Counted from the first letter of the stretch, positions 1-14,722 are shown. The stretch: 64,000 nucleotides of DNA from Streptomyces tuirus (GCF_014701095.1 NZ_AP023439.1:1972001-2036000); one strand, 5' to 3'. Program-made: numbers and translations. The notes: generated from the letters alone by a model not told the origin.

Positions 1-1
1 C

Positions 2-1237
2 GCCATCCTCGGCCCGCTGAAGTCGAAGCGGACCGCGGTCATCGACCGGATCGGCATCAACATCCGGCGGGTCGGCGGCAAGGCCCCGGGCAACCTCGGG
101 CAGATGGCCTCGTGCCAGGGAATGGCCGCCGACGCCAACACCAACGACGGCCAGGCCGGCGGTGGTCAGAACAACGACGGCCAGAACAATGACGGCCAGA
201 ACAACGACGGTCAGAACAACGACGGCGGTCAGAACAACGACGGCGGTCAGGACCAGGGCCAGGACAACGGCGGCCAGGACAACGGGCAGGGCGGCAACGG
301 CGGGCAGGGCGGCAACGGCCCGGCGGCGGACGACTTCATCAACATCGAGGACGTTCAGCCGAACTCCCGCAACCTGCCGAACGGCCTCGCCGCGAACGGC
401 GACGGCGGTTCGACGGGCACGTTCACCACGCAGTGCGGCACCAACGAGAACGAGAACCGTAACTCGGACAACGTGATCGTGGCGCCCGGCGTCTCCAATG
501 GTGCGCAGCACCAGCACGACTACGTCGGCAACCAGAGCAACAACGCCTTCGCGAGCGACGAGGACCTGGCGAACGCCGACACGTCCTGCCAGAACCAGGG
601 CGACAAGTCCTCGTACTTCTGGCCGGTCCTCCGGATCCAGGACGGCTCGGACGACATCGACGCCGGTCAGCCCGGCGGTGGCCAGGACGGCAACGTCGGC
701 AAGATCGTCGAGCCGGCCGAGGCCCAGCTGAAGTTCGTCGGCAACCGCACCAGCGACGTCGTCGCGATGCCGAAGGCCCTGCGCATCATCACCGGTGACG
801 CCAAGTCCCTCACCAACGGCCTGAACAACGCCAACACGTCCTGGACCTGCACGGGCTTCGAGGACCGCCAGGTGACGGACAAGTACCCGATCTGCCCCGA
901 CGGCAGCAGCGTGGTCCGGCTGTCCAACTTCCAGAGCTGCTGGGACGGCCAGAACATCGACAGCGCCAACCACCGCACCCACGTGGACTTCGTGGAGGCG
1001 GACGGCAGCTGCTCGAACGGCTTCCAGGCCATCCCCCAGCTCCAGGTCCGACTGGTCTACGACGTCCAGGCGCCGCAGATCAACAACGGGCAGGTGCAGA
1101 ACGCCTTCGCGGTGGACTCCTTCCCGGAGCAGCTGCACAAGCCGATCACCGACCACAACGACTTCATCAACTTCTTCGACGACAACGTGATGAACGAGAT
1201 GGTCGAGTGCATCAACAACGGCCAGGACTGCCAGTAG
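2..1237 (+). CDS. Secreted DUF1996-domain protein, 5' end outside the window
   Basis: The frame is open from base 2 with no stop, so the gene begins before the window and the ATG at 104 is internal. The visible part starts with an [10 protein letters not shown]... stretch, passes through a low-complexity region of Gln-Asn-Asn-Asp-Gly repeats (about 165-300), and then has a long domain rich in Asn and Cys. Its motifs [36 protein letters not shown] and [11 protein letters not shown] are those of DUF1996 proteins, which in actinomycetes and fungi are usually secreted and of unknown function. Several cysteines suit an extracellular, disulfide-bonded protein. The signal peptide cannot be seen. The gene ends at a perfect-palindrome terminator. 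Domain call confident; function unknown. Confidence 0.85.
   Translation, partial: AILGPLKSKRTAVIDRIGINIRRVGGKAPGNLGQMASCQGMAADANTNDGQAGGGQNNDGQNNDGQNNDGQNNDGGQNNDGGQDQGQDNGGQDNGQGGNGGQGGNGPAADDFINIEDVQPNSRNLPNGLAANGDGGSTGTFTTQCGTNENENRNSDNVIVAPGVSNGAQHQHDYVGNQSNNAFASDEDLANADTSCQNQGDKSSYFWPVLRIQDGSDDIDAGQPGGGQDGNVGKIVEPAEAQLKFVGNRTSDVVAMPKALRIITGDAKSLTNGLNNANTSWTCTGFEDRQVTDKYPICPDGSSVVRLSNFQSCWDGQNIDSANHRTHVDFVEADGSCSNGFQAIPQLQVRLVYDVQAPQINNGQVQNAFAVDSFPEQLHKPITDHNDFINFFDDNVMNEMVECINNGQDCQ
160..300 (+). repeat. Coding tandem repeat (QNNDG/GGQDNG units)
   Basis: Inside the DUF1996 gene, short codon-multiple units of the type CAG-AAC-AAC-GAC-GGC repeat about six times and then degenerate into [21 protein letters not shown]. 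The first copies are close to identical at DNA level, so slippage is likely to change copy number between strains. The product would be a flexible hydrophilic linker before the DUF1996 domain. Confidence 0.8.
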
Positions 1238-1257
1238 TCCTGATCCGGTAACGGCAA

Positions 1258-1291
1258 AAGGCCGGCGGTGGGAATTCCCACCGCCGGCCTT
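1258..1291. terminator. Bidirectional terminator, perfect 34-bp palindrome
   Basis: AAGGCCGGCGGTGGGAA is followed at once by its exact reverse complement, centred on GAATTC. It sits between the converging ends of the DUF1996 gene and the lipoprotein gene, with A residues on the left side and T on the right, and should stop transcription from both directions. Confidence 0.8.
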
Positions 1292-1313
1292 CCGCTGCCG
1301 CGGCCCGTGCGTT

Positions 1314-1766
1314 TCAGCCGTGGTGGCCGGCTCCGCCGTCGTGACCGTTCTTGTTGTGACTGCCGCCGGGGTTCATGTGCTCGGAGCCCTCCTCCATGGT
1401 CCCGCCGAGGGTGCTCTGCAGCGCCGTGACCGTCTTCTGCTGGCCGACGGCGACCCACTTGCGGCCGACGAGGTAGTAGCCGCCGTAGTCCTTGGCGCTG
1501 TTCAGCCACTCGCGCTGGCCGCGGTCGGTGGCGAAGGTGGCGAGGACGTACTTCTCCTTGCCCTTCTTGCACAGGGCCTGGCGGATGGTGTCCGCGTCGG
1601 TCTGCATGTTCGGCTTGCAGTCGGCCTCGGCCGCGATGTGCTCCAGGCTGCCGCTCACCTCCTTCGGAACGGCCGCCTCGTCCTTGTCGCCGGATCCGCC
1701 GCAGCCGGTCAGCGCCAGTATCGCCACCGCGCCGCTCAGCGCGAGCATCGGTCGGGTCACCCTCAT
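1314..1766 (-). CDS. Small lipoprotein, unknown function
   Basis: A 150-residue protein. Residues 1-21 are a lipoprotein signal peptide (positively charged MRVTRP start, hydrophobic core, lipobox LTGC), so the mature protein should be anchored at Cys-21 to the outer face of the membrane. The mature part has Cys residues in a DCK and a LCKKGK context and a central EKYVLATFATDRGQREWLNSAKDYGGYYLVGRKWVAVG segment shared by many Streptomyces lipoproteins, then a His/Gly/Asn-rich tail (EHMNPGGSHNKNGHDGGAGHHG) that could bind metal. I know of no function. ATG start with GAGGAA just upstream. It converges on the DUF1996 gene and is divergent from the next gene. Confidence 0.75.
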   Translation of the reverse strand: MRVTRPMLALSGAVAILALTGCGGSGDKDEAAVPKEVSGSLEHIAAEADCKPNMQTDADTIRQALCKKGKEKYVLATFATDRGQREWLNSAKDYGGYYLVGRKWVAVGQQKTVTALQSTLGGTMEEGSEHMNPGGSHNKNGHDGGAGHHG

Positions 1767-1928
1767 CTGTTCCTCCGGTCCTTGTCGGCACGGTCCTGGT
1801 CACGGCACGGTCCGGACGCATGCCGCACGGAGCCCCGGCAAGAGGCTCTCGCCTTCGATACGGCTGCGGAGCCCACCGTGCTCAAAATCCCGCTGCCCCG
1901 GTGTGCACTGCTGTGCGAGGGTGGTCCG

Positions 1929-2456
1929 GTGGATCAGGACTGGGAAGATCGTGTGGCCGCCCTGTGGGACCGTTTCGACGACTACGCCGAGACGGAGGAG
2001 GACGAGGCCCGCTTCCGCGCCGACGTCGACGCCCTGGTCGCCGAGCTGCCCGAGGGCAGTCCGCACGGCCCGTTCGAGCGGGCCTGCGCGTGGGACTCCA
2101 CGGGCCACTCCGACAAGGCGGTCCCCCTGTACCGGGAGGCGCTGGACAGGGGCCTCGCCGACGCCAGCCCCTACAAGGCCCGCCGGACGAAGATCCAGCT
2201 GGCCAGCTCCCTGCGGAACACCGGCCGGGCCGAGGAGGGCGTCGCGCTGCTGACGCCCGAACTTCTCGCGCCGTCCGACGAGCTGGACGACGCCGTACGC
2301 GCCTGTCTCGCCCTGTGTCTGTCGAGCCTCGGCCGCGACCGGGAGGCCCTGGCGCTGGCCCTGGGCGCCCTGGCTCCGCATCTGCCGCGCTACCAGCGGT
2401 CCATGGCGAACTACGCCCGTTTGCTGGTGGAACCCCGGGTGCACCCGGGGGCGTGA
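1929..2456 (+). CDS. Tetratricopeptide-repeat protein
   Basis: I place the start at GTG 1929 (VDQDWEDRVAALWDRFDDY), preceded by GAGGG seven bases upstream. The longer open frame to the left lies over the lipoprotein gene and is not coding. The 175-residue product is soluble and helical, with TPR-like pairs such as ACAWDSTGHSDKAVPLYREALDRG and LASSLRNTGRAEEGVALLTPEL. This is a family common in Streptomyces, annotated as tetratricopeptide repeat protein, of unknown partner. It is followed 47 bases later by the next gene and may be cotranscribed with it. Confidence 0.75.
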   Translation: MDQDWEDRVAALWDRFDDYAETEEDEARFRADVDALVAELPEGSPHGPFERACAWDSTGHSDKAVPLYREALDRGLADASPYKARRTKIQLASSLRNTGRAEEGVALLTPELLAPSDELDDAVRACLALCLSSLGRDREALALALGALAPHLPRYQRSMANYARLLVEPRVHPGA

Positions 2457-2503
2457 CGCTCCGGGCCAGGTGACCATCCAACGATTCGCTCGTTCTGCTG
2501 AAC

Positions 2504-4426
2504 GTGCAGTCACAGGATGTCGCCCAGCGCCCCGCACCCGCCTCCCCGGCCGGCCCGGTCGTCGACGTCGAGCAGGCCGAGGCCGCGCTCGTCGAGCACT
2601 ACCCGCGGCTCGTCCGGCTGGCCTATCTGGTGCTGCCACCGGGGCTGGGCCGCAGCCGCCGCGTCCTGACCGCGCACGCTCTCACCCAGCGGGCCCTCCC
2701 CCGCACCCGCACCCCGGCCCCGGTGATCCCGGCCCAGTCCACCGGCCGGGACGGCGACCCGGGGTACGCGCTGATCCGTCTGCAGGTGCTGCGCACGGCG
2801 CTGGAGGCGGGGCTGCCGCTGAAGGCGAGGGCGTGGCCCAAGAGGGCCCAGCTGCCGCCGTTGCTGCCGCACGTGTGGGGCCTGAAACTGTTCCCGCGCT
2901 CCGGCGGCGCCGACGAACTCTCCCTGGACCAGCGGCTGTCCACCCTGTCGGGTCCGGCCCGGGCCGTCTACGCGCTGCGCGGCCTGGAGCGGCTCACGGA
3001 CGACGGGGCGCGCGAGGTCCTCGCGGCGGCGGGCGTCGCCGACCCGGAGGGCGCCGTCCTGGAGGCCGACGGGATCCCCGCCCAGTACGGGCTGCTCGAC
3101 TCTCCCGAGTTCGACCCCTGCTCGCTCCAGGCCCGCCCCACCGACCTGATGCGCCGCCGCCAGCACCTGAAGGCCGCCCTGGCCGCCGGTGCCGCGCTGC
3201 TGGCGTGCGGGGCGCTGCTCGGCCTGCCCGGTGAGGGCTGGGGACCCGAGGGCGCCGCGGCACCCCCGTACGCGCGCAACCCGGCCGCGCAGGCCGCCCT
3301 GGACCCCTCGAAGCTGACCCGGATGCCCTCGTCCGCCTGGCGCAGCTCGGCGCGCACCGACTTCTCCGTGTGGCCGGCCCGTGGCGACCTGACCGGCGAC
3401 AAGGCCCTGCTGCGCCGCGCCCTGGCCGTGTGGGCCCGCCCCGGCGAGACGGTCCAGGTGTCGGTGACCCCCGGCACCCTGTCCGGTGGCCCGGCCGGAC
3501 CGCCCCAGCTGCTGTACGCGGGGACGGTCGACGCGGCGCGCGTGGTGATCCTCTACGACGGTCTGCGCATCGCCCGGTACGCCGAGCCGAAGGACGGCAC
3601 CCAGGGCGCCGCCCTCGACTTCGCCCGGGTCGACGGGGCCGGCCGGGCCGAGGCGGGCGCGGTCGTCCTGGGCCGGTCCGACGGCAACGTCCGCTATCTG
3701 ACGGCCCCTTGGGTGCGGAAGGCCGGCGAGCGGGACCTGATGAAGCCGGGCTCCGGCGCGATGGACCTCGCGCTCACCGACGGCGTGACCGCACCGCTGG
3801 CCAGCCCGGCGCTGCGCTCCGGCCCCTGCTCCTCGTGGAACGTGCTGCAGGTGACCGACGGCACCAGGACCCGGCTGCTGACCGACCTCGGCGAACTGGT
3901 CCCGGCCCGGCTCACCACCGGACGGCCGGGATCCCCGCGCGAGGTGTCGGGGGCCGCGGCGCTGCGCACCTGGCAGCCGTTCGCCTGCTCGCTGGGCACG
4001 GTGCGCTCGGCGGGGGTGCGCAGCGTCAACGCCTGGGCGTTCAACGAGCAGCCGCTGCCCGACGCGAGCGGTTCGGCGGCGTGGGTGTGCACCCGGGCCG
4101 AGACCTGGCGGGGCGGTGGGGCGCGGGTGCTGGCGCAGTTCCACACGCCGGGCGGGGCGTACGGAGCGGCGGCGGCGCAGGCCGAGAACGTCCCGGCGTG
4201 CGGGCCGCGGGACCCGCATGTGCTGGCCGGGGTGCTGTGGAAGGCGAAGGCCGGTGACTGGTACCTGCTGGCCGCGGGGAGCCGGGAGACCGCGTCGATC
4301 CGGGCGACGGGCGGAGTGAACGGGGCGGCGCGCGGCAGTCTGCTGACCGTGCCGGCCGAGCAGGGGGCGCAGGCTCAGCTCAAGGGGACCCTGAAGGACG
4401 GTCGTTCGCTCGGCGGGCTGCGCTGA
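2504..4426 (+). CDS. Membrane protein with degenerate sigma-factor-like N-terminus
   Basis: A 640-residue protein from a GTG start. The first 190 residues look like a decayed ECF sigma factor. EAALVEHYPRLVRLAYLVLP recalls sigma region 2.1-2.2, and LDQRLSTLSGPARAVYALRGLERLTDDGAREVLAAAGV recalls region 4. Then comes one transmembrane helix (about 227-246, AALAAGAALLACGALLGL) and a 390-residue extracytoplasmic part with paired Cys but no domain I recognise. The layout (inside sigma-like module, helix, outside sensor) resembles a sigma/anti-sigma fusion or a membrane-tethered regulator, but the promoter-binding residues are not convincing. A 714-codon antisense frame over it is a GC shadow. Confidence 0.7.
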   Translation: MQSQDVAQRPAPASPAGPVVDVEQAEAALVEHYPRLVRLAYLVLPPGLGRSRRVLTAHALTQRALPRTRTPAPVIPAQSTGRDGDPGYALIRLQVLRTALEAGLPLKARAWPKRAQLPPLLPHVWGLKLFPRSGGADELSLDQRLSTLSGPARAVYALRGLERLTDDGAREVLAAAGVADPEGAVLEADGIPAQYGLLDSPEFDPCSLQARPTDLMRRRQHLKAALAAGAALLACGALLGLPGEGWGPEGAAAPPYARNPAAQAALDPSKLTRMPSSAWRSSARTDFSVWPARGDLTGDKALLRRALAVWARPGETVQVSVTPGTLSGGPAGPPQLLYAGTVDAARVVILYDGLRIARYAEPKDGTQGAALDFARVDGAGRAEAGAVVLGRSDGNVRYLTAPWVRKAGERDLMKPGSGAMDLALTDGVTAPLASPALRSGPCSSWNVLQVTDGTRTRLLTDLGELVPARLTTGRPGSPREVSGAAALRTWQPFACSLGTVRSAGVRSVNAWAFNEQPLPDASGSAAWVCTRAETWRGGGARVLAQFHTPGGAYGAAAAQAENVPACGPRDPHVLAGVLWKAKAGDWYLLAAGSRETASIRATGGVNGAARGSLLTVPAEQGAQAQLKGTLKDGRSLGGLR

Positions 4427-4471
4427 CGGCGGCGGTTTTCGGGCCCGCCCGGTGGGGCCGGCGGAAGCCGG

Positions 4472-4507
4472 CGATCGATCCGGGCCGTTCGAGGCCGGAA
4501 TCGATCG
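4472..4507. promoter_or_regulatory. Inverted repeat upstream of tetR, probable operator
   Basis: CGATCGATCCGG (4472-4483) and CCGGAATCGATCG (4495-4507) are imperfect inverted copies, ending 13 bases before the TetR start codon. The place and symmetry suit an autoregulatory TetR site. No experimental support is visible. Confidence 0.4.
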
Positions 4508-4520
4508 GTAAGGTGTTCGT

Positions 4521-5210
4521 ATGACTACCGGGGTTCGCCGCAGAATGGGAGTCGAGGAGCGGCGGCAGCAGTTGATCGGCGTCGCCCTCGAACTGTTCAG
4601 CCGCCGCTCGCCCGACGAGGTCTCCATCGACGAGATAGCGTCGGCCGCGGGCATTTCACGCCCGTTGGTCTACCACTACTTTCCCGGCAAACTCAGCCTG
4701 TACGAGGCCGCGTTGCAGCGTGCCTCGGACGACCTCGCGGCGCGTTTCGTGGAGCCGCACGAGGGTCCGCTGGGGGCGCGGCTGCTGCGCGTGATGCGCC
4801 GCTACTTCGACTTCGTGGACGAGCACGGGCCCGGCTTCTCCGCCCTCATGCGCGGCGGTCCGGCCGTCGGCTCCTCCACGACCAACGCGCTCGTCGACTC
4901 CGTACGGCAGGCAGCGTATGTCCAGATCCTTTCGCACCTGGGCGTGACCGATCCGCCCGCGCGTCTCGAGCTGGTCGTCCGTTCCTGGATCTCCCTCGCC
5001 GAGTCGACGGCGCTGATCTGGCTGGACGGCCGGCGCATCCCGCGCGAGGAGCTGGAGCCCCAGCTCGTCAACGACTTCGCCGCCCTCGCCGCGGTCAGTG
5101 CGGCCTACGACGAGGAGATGGCCACGCTGCTGCGCGGCATCGTCAAGGACGAGCCGGCCGACGGCCCGTTCGCGCACCTGGCCGGCCGGCTCATCGCCCT
5201 GGCGAGCTGA
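4521..5210 (+). CDS. TetR-family transcriptional regulator
   Basis: A 229-residue protein. Residues about 10-60 form the TetR helix-turn-helix domain: RRQQLIGVALELFSRRSPDEVSIDEIASAAGISRPLVYHYFPGKLSLYEAAL. The remaining helices form a ligand pocket of unknown specificity. ATG start with AAGG eight bases upstream. The adjoining gene downstream is a convergent CHMI-type isomerase, which gives no clear hint at the target. An inverted repeat just upstream suggests autoregulation. Confidence 0.88.
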   Translation: MTTGVRRRMGVEERRQQLIGVALELFSRRSPDEVSIDEIASAAGISRPLVYHYFPGKLSLYEAALQRASDDLAARFVEPHEGPLGARLLRVMRRYFDFVDEHGPGFSALMRGGPAVGSSTTNALVDSVRQAAYVQILSHLGVTDPPARLELVVRSWISLAESTALIWLDGRRIPREELEPQLVNDFAALAAVSAAYDEEMATLLRGIVKDEPADGPFAHLAGRLIALAS

Positions 5211-5216
5211 TCCGGC

Positions 5217-5573
5217 TCAGCTCTCCGACTTCGCGTACGACGGGTCCAGGTCGCGGACCTCGGCGGAGGCGTGCAGCGCGAGCCCCCCGGCCGGCTTCAG
5301 ATGGGCCCGCAGCAGCTCCAGCGCGGTCTGGGTGAGCCGGGCCTTGACCTCGTCGGTGCGCCCGGCGAGCAGGGCGATGTGGATATGGACATGGGCGTGC
5401 CCCTCGGTCTCGGGGCCGATCACGATGTCCTCGGTCGGGCGGAACCGGGTCTTGCACGCGGGCGGCTTGGCGGCCGCGATCTCGACCGTCGCCTCGTGCA
5501 GCGCCTTCGCGAAACCGGGCCGGTCGAAGGCGCCGGCGAGGTCGGCCGAGTAGTCGACGGTGATCTGCGGCAT
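5217..5573 (-). CDS. 5-carboxymethyl-2-hydroxymuconate delta-isomerase family protein
   Basis: A 118-residue protein starting MPQITVDYS, so Pro-2 becomes the N-terminal residue after Met removal; this is the catalytic proline of the tautomerase superfamily. The length and the GHAHVHIHIALLAGRTDEVKARLTQTALELLRAHL segment fit the CHMI (HpcD) family, which isomerises a muconate in homoprotocatechuate breakdown. No other genes of that pathway are nearby, so the true substrate is uncertain. It converges on tetR with only six bases between them. Confidence 0.8.
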   Translation of the reverse strand: MPQITVDYSADLAGAFDRPGFAKALHEATVEIAAAKPPACKTRFRPTEDIVIGPETEGHAHVHIHIALLAGRTDEVKARLTQTALELLRAHLKPAGGLALHASAEVRDLDPSYAKSES

Positions 5574-5601
5574 CAGTACTCCTGTTCCAGGCGGCTCGGG
5601 C

Positions 5602-5775
5602 TCACCCTAACCGCAGCAGGCGCTCGGTGCGGTGCGGCCGGCACTCGGTCACCGGGGGCTGCGCCAGGCCCAGCCCGAGCAGCGGACCGCGGGCGTCGGC
5701 GTACCCGGCGCCGCCCCCGTCGCGCAGGATCGGCAGCGGGATGTGAACAGAGTCGGCGATGGGGCGGACCGTGGG
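5602..5775 (-). pseudogene. Possible gene remnant (C-terminal tail)
   Basis: Between the isomerase and the pullulanase gene, one minus-strand frame reads IADSVHIPLPILRDGGGAGYADARGPLLGL, then a tail ending CRPHRTERLLRLG and a stop. It reads like a real protein C-terminus, but an in-frame TGA cuts it off upstream and there is no start codon with a ribosome site. It may be the leftover end of a deleted gene. Low certainty. Confidence 0.25.
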
Positions 5776-5803
5776 TCACGGCCCGCCCCACCCACCGTAG
5801 GTG

Positions 5804-11200
<5,397 letters not shown>

Positions 11201-11269
11201 TGACGTGGACTCCTTGCATTGCGGCTCTCTCGGGTCCGACCCCGCGCGACCGTATCGCCGCCGAAACAC

Positions 11270-11310
11270 TTACAGCAAGAGGCTTGAAACTGTTGGTAAG
11301 AAGTTTCAGT
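11270..11310. promoter_or_regulatory. Probable MalR operator region of the pullulanase gene
   Basis: ACAGCAAGAGGCTTG is followed by GAAACT (11286-11291), ten bases, and AGTTTC (11302-11307), a perfect six-base inverted repeat. CAAG and GAAAC elements of this kind recur upstream of alpha-amylase, malE and malR here. In Streptomyces, MalR is known to bind such direct and inverted repeats. Assignment by similarity only. Confidence 0.5.
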
Positions 11311-11360
11311 CTGGCCGTCGCCCCTCGGGGTTCCCCGAAGGGCGAGGTCCAAGGACCTGG

Positions 11361-12734
11361 CTAACAGGTGGACTTGCCCGCGTATATGGCCAGGGCCGTG
11401 TTGGAGCCCAGGGAGGCGGTGAACTGCCCGCTGGAGTTCACCGTCACGGTCGTGTTGTTCTGCACGTTGCAGTACGACCCGGCCGGCAGCGACGTCTGGT
11501 ACGTCCGGCTCAGCGATCCCGACTCGTGGTTGATGGCCACGAAGCCCTTGCTGCCCCGGCCGAAGGCGATCGCGTCACCGCCGTTGTCCCACCAGTTGGT
11601 GACGGCCTGGCCGCGGGTGGCATTGCGGAAACCGACCATGGACTTGATCTCGGGCCAGTTGTGCTGGCACTTCCAGCCGTTCTGCCAGCAGGCGTTCACC
11701 TGGCCGCCGTTCGGCGGGCCGGCGTCGTGGTCGGAGAACTCGTAGCCGGAGTTGATGTCCGGGGCGCCGTAGGGCCAGGCCAGCATGAAGACGTTGGCCA
11801 GGGTGTAGTTGGCGTTGTCCTTGTAGCTGAGGGTCGAGCCGTTGCGCTCGGTGTCGTGGTTGTCGACGAAGACACCGGAGACGCCGCTGCTCATATAGCC
11901 CCAGCCCTCGCCGTAGTTCTTCAGATAGGCGAGGTTCTCGTTGTTGAAGACGCGCTTGAGGTCGTAGGCGTAGCGGAACTCCTGGACGTCGCCGTTACTC
12001 GTGTATTCGGTGGGCTGGACCGCCTCGCCGGAGCCGTAGATGACCTCCTGCTTCCAGTACACCGACGGGTTGTTCAGCCGGGACTTGATGGTGGCGAGGT
12101 CGGCGGTGTCGATGTGCTTGGCCGCGTCGATGCGGAAGCCGTCGACACCGAGGGAGAGCAGGTCGTTCATGTAGCCGGCGATCGCGCTGCGGACGTAGTT
12201 CTCGCTCGTGTCGAGGTCGAAGAGACCGACCAGTTCGCAGTGCTGGACGTTCCAGCGGTCCTGGTAGTTGTTGATCTGGCCCGTGCAGTCGTCGAAGTCG
12301 GGCGCGGAGTACAGGCCGGGGTAGGTGTACTTCGTGTACGACGAGCCGCCGGTGCCGGTGCCGCTGCCGGCCGCCATGTGGTTGATGACGGTGTCCGCGA
12401 CGACCTTCACACCGGCCGCGTGACACGTGTTCACCATGTTGCGGAAGGCCGTGCGGTCGCCGAGCCGGCCGGCGATCTTGTAGCTGACCGGCTGGTACGA
12501 GGTCCACCACTGCGAGCCCTGTATGTGCTCGGCGGGCGGGGAGACCTGGACGTAGCCGTAGCCGGCGGGTCCGAGGGTGGTGGTGCACTCGCGGGCGACC
12601 GAGGCGAAGTTCCACTCGAAGAGGACGGCGGTGACGTCCTTGGTGCCAGGTGGGGAGGCCTGTGCACTGGTCGGGTTCATGACAACCGTAGCCGCGGCGA
12701 GCGCGACGGCGGAGGTGAGGTATCTGCGTGCCAT
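11361..12734 (-). CDS. Secreted alpha-amylase (GH13)
   Basis: The start is ATG 12734 ([18 protein letters not shown]), with AAGGAAA upstream. The 457-residue precursor carries a cleavable signal peptide ending near TSAQA. The mature enzyme opens with [36 protein letters not shown], typical of streptomycete alpha-amylases. The conserved regions are [17 protein letters not shown] (Asp nucleophile), VIYGSGEA (Glu acid/base) and FVDNHDTER (Asp). A beta-sandwich C domain ends at [32 protein letters not shown]. Unlike raw-starch amylases of about 560 residues, it stops there with no CBM20 module, so it likely acts on soluble starch. Monocistronic with its own palindromic operator. Confidence 0.93.
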   Translation of the reverse strand: MARRYLTSAVALAAATVVMNPTSAQASPPGTKDVTAVLFEWNFASVARECTTTLGPAGYGYVQVSPPAEHIQGSQWWTSYQPVSYKIAGRLGDRTAFRNMVNTCHAAGVKVVADTVINHMAAGSGTGTGGSSYTKYTYPGLYSAPDFDDCTGQINNYQDRWNVQHCELVGLFDLDTSENYVRSAIAGYMNDLLSLGVDGFRIDAAKHIDTADLATIKSRLNNPSVYWKQEVIYGSGEAVQPTEYTSNGDVQEFRYAYDLKRVFNNENLAYLKNYGEGWGYMSSGVSGVFVDNHDTERNGSTLSYKDNANYTLANVFMLAWPYGAPDINSGYEFSDHDAGPPNGGQVNACWQNGWKCQHNWPEIKSMVGFRNATRGQAVTNWWDNGGDAIAFGRGSKGFVAINHESGSLSRTYQTSLPAGSYCNVQNNTTVTVNSSGQFTASLGSNTALAIYAGKSTC

Positions 12735-12759
12735 GTGGGGTTTCCTTCTTCGTTGAAGG

Positions 12760-12790
12760 TTCTTGCTGCAAGGTTCAGAAACCTTGCGGT
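12760..12790. promoter_or_regulatory. Probable MalR operator upstream of alpha-amylase
   Basis: GCAAGGTT (12768-12775), four bases, AACCTTGC (12780-12787) is a perfect inverted repeat, with another CTTGC on its left (12762-12766). It stands 34 bases before the amylase start codon, where a repressor could cover the promoter. Similar GCAAG/CTTGC boxes stand before malE and malR. Confidence 0.6.
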
Positions 12791-12853
12791 AACGCAGATG
12801 GTAAGGGCCCGCCACCCGAAAGGGCAGCGGGCCGTACGAAATTCAAAGGAAAA

Positions 12854-14548
12854 TCAGGCGCGGGCCCCCGCGGTCGCGGAGGTCCACCACACCGTGGTGT
12901 CGGCCGGCACCTTCGCCTCGTCGTCCACCTCGACGATCTCCCCGCTCGCCACCAGCACCCGGCCGTACGCCGGCATCGCCACCGACTCGCCGGTGGTGTT
13001 CGCGACGCACACGAACTCCCCGCGCCGGAAGGCCAGCACGCCCTCGGGCGCGCGCAGCCACTCCACGGAGGTGCCGGCGCCGAGGTCGCGCTGCTCGCGC
13101 CGCACGCGCAGCGCGGCCCGGTACAGCTCCAGGGTCGAACCGGCCTCGCCGGTCTGCGCCTCGACGCTCAGCTCGCCCCAGCCCTCCGGCTGCGGCAGCC
13201 AGCTGCCCCCGTCGCCGAAGCCGTACGACGAACCCGTCCGGGTCCACGGGATCGGCACCCGGCAGCCGTCGCGGAAGCCGTCCTGGCCCGCGCCCCGGAA
13301 GTACGCCGGGTCCTGGCGCACCTCGTCCGGCAGGTCGACGACGTCGGGCAGGCCGAGCTCCTCGCCCTGGTAGACGTAGGCCGAGCCGGGCAGTGCCAGC
13401 ATCAGCAGGCTCGCGGCCCGGGCCCTGCGCAGGCCCAGCTCGCGGTCGCCGGCCAGGCGGATCTGGGTGCCGAGGCCGGGCGGGTTGGCGAAGCGGGTGG
13501 CGTGCCGGGTCACATCGTGGTTGGACAGCACCCAGGTGGCGGGGGCGCCGACCGGGCGCATGGCCTCCAGGGTGCGGTCGATGACCTCGCGCATCTCCTC
13601 GGCGTCCCAGTGGGTGCTGAGGTACTGGAAGTTGAAGGCCTGGTGCAGCTCGTCCGGGCGGACGTAGTGGGCCGTGCGCTCGATGGTCGGCGTCCAGGCC
13701 TCGGCGACGAAGATCCGCTCGCCCGCGTACTCGTCGAGGATGAGCCGCCACTGCCGGTAGATCTCGTGCACGCCCTCCTGGTCGAAGAACGGCATGACAT
13801 CGTTGCCCAGCAGCTTCACCTGGTCGTGGGATCCAAGGTCGGGCAGGCCCTGCGCCTTCACCAGACCGTGGGCGACATCGATACGGAAGCCGTCGACGCC
13901 CATGTCCAGCCAGAAGCGCAGGATGGAGCGGAACTCGTCGCCGACCGCCGGGTGCTCCCAGTTGAAGTCGGGCTGCTCGGGGGCGAAGAGGTGCAGGTAC
14001 CACTCGCCGGGCGTGCCGTCGGGCTCGGTGACCCGGGTCCAGGCCGGGCCGCCGAAGATCGACTCCCAGTCGTTGGGCGGCAGTTCGCCGTTCTCACCCT
14101 TGCCGGGGCGGAAGTGGTAGCGGTCCCGCAGCGAGGAGCCCGGGCCCTCGGCGACGGCCCGCTTGAACCACTCGTGCTGGTCGGAGGAGTGGTTGGGGAC
14201 CAGGTCGACGATGATCCGCAGGTCCAGCCGGTGGGCGTCGCGGATGAGCGCGTCGGCGTCCAGGAGGCTGCCGAACATGGGGTCGACCGCGCGGTAGTCG
14301 GCGACGTCGTAGCCGGCGTCGGCCTGCGGCGAGGCGTAGAAGGGGCTGAGCCACACGGCGTCCACGCCGAGGTCGCGCAGGTACGGCAGGCGGCTGCGGA
14401 CACCCTCCAGGTCGCCCATGCCGTCGCCGTTGCTGTCGGCGAAGCTGCGTGGGTACACCTGGTAGATCACCGCGTCCCGCCACCAGTCGCGGCGCTTGGC
14501 GACGGCCACTGTGGGGGTGGGGGCAGGTGCAGCTGAGTGCTGGCTCAT
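12854..14548 (-). CDS. aglA: Alpha-glucosidase, GH13 (intracellular)
   Basis: The start is ATG 14548 (MSQHSAAPAPTPTV), with AAGGA close upstream; in-frame starts further left have no ribosome site. The 564-residue enzyme has no signal peptide, so it is cytoplasmic. It has the GH13 signatures WWRDAVIYQVYPRSFADSNGDGMGDLEG, DLVPNHSSDQHEWF, GFRIDVAHG (nucleophile), FVAEAW (acid/base) and VLSNHDVTRH, and the VPNHSS and QVYPRSF patterns of oligo-1,6-glucosidase/alpha-glucosidase relatives. It follows malEFG on the same strand and should hydrolyse imported maltodextrins. The symbol rests on the known S. coelicolor arrangement and is less certain than the function. Confidence 0.9.
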   Translation of the reverse strand: MSQHSAAPAPTPTVAVAKRRDWWRDAVIYQVYPRSFADSNGDGMGDLEGVRSRLPYLRDLGVDAVWLSPFYASPQADAGYDVADYRAVDPMFGSLLDADALIRDAHRLDLRIIVDLVPNHSSDQHEWFKRAVAEGPGSSLRDRYHFRPGKGENGELPPNDWESIFGGPAWTRVTEPDGTPGEWYLHLFAPEQPDFNWEHPAVGDEFRSILRFWLDMGVDGFRIDVAHGLVKAQGLPDLGSHDQVKLLGNDVMPFFDQEGVHEIYRQWRLILDEYAGERIFVAEAWTPTIERTAHYVRPDELHQAFNFQYLSTHWDAEEMREVIDRTLEAMRPVGAPATWVLSNHDVTRHATRFANPPGLGTQIRLAGDRELGLRRARAASLLMLALPGSAYVYQGEELGLPDVVDLPDEVRQDPAYFRGAGQDGFRDGCRVPIPWTRTGSSYGFGDGGSWLPQPEGWGELSVEAQTGEAGSTLELYRAALRVRREQRDLGAGTSVEWLRAPEGVLAFRRGEFVCVANTTGESVAMPAYGRVLVASGEIVEVDDEAKVPADTTVWWTSATAGARA

Positions 14549-14648
14549 GTCGTCCTTGATGCGTAACAGGATGTCGGTCATGGAAGCGTGGGTGGGGAGA
14601 GGGGGCGGCCGCGGTACAGCGGGGTCGGATGGGCACCGCGGCCGCCCG

Positions 14649-14674
14649 CCCCGCGCCCCGTCAGGGGCGCGGGG
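14649..14674. terminator. Perfect 11-bp hairpin between malG and the alpha-glucosidase gene
   Basis: CCCCGCGCCCC, a four-base loop and GGGGCGCGGGG. It may terminate or attenuate read-through from malG into the glucosidase gene, or protect the upstream mRNA end. This kind of short GC hairpin is widespread between Streptomyces genes. Confidence 0.6.
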
Positions 14675-14722
14675 AGCTGCGCGGCCGGCCACGACGAACC
14701 CGCGGCCGATCACTCACGAAGG

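Noticed and set aside
5602..5775. Complete small gene between the isomerase and pullulanase genes
   Set aside because: The frame that reads sensibly has an in-frame stop upstream and no start codon with a ribosome site; it is listed only as a possible remnant.
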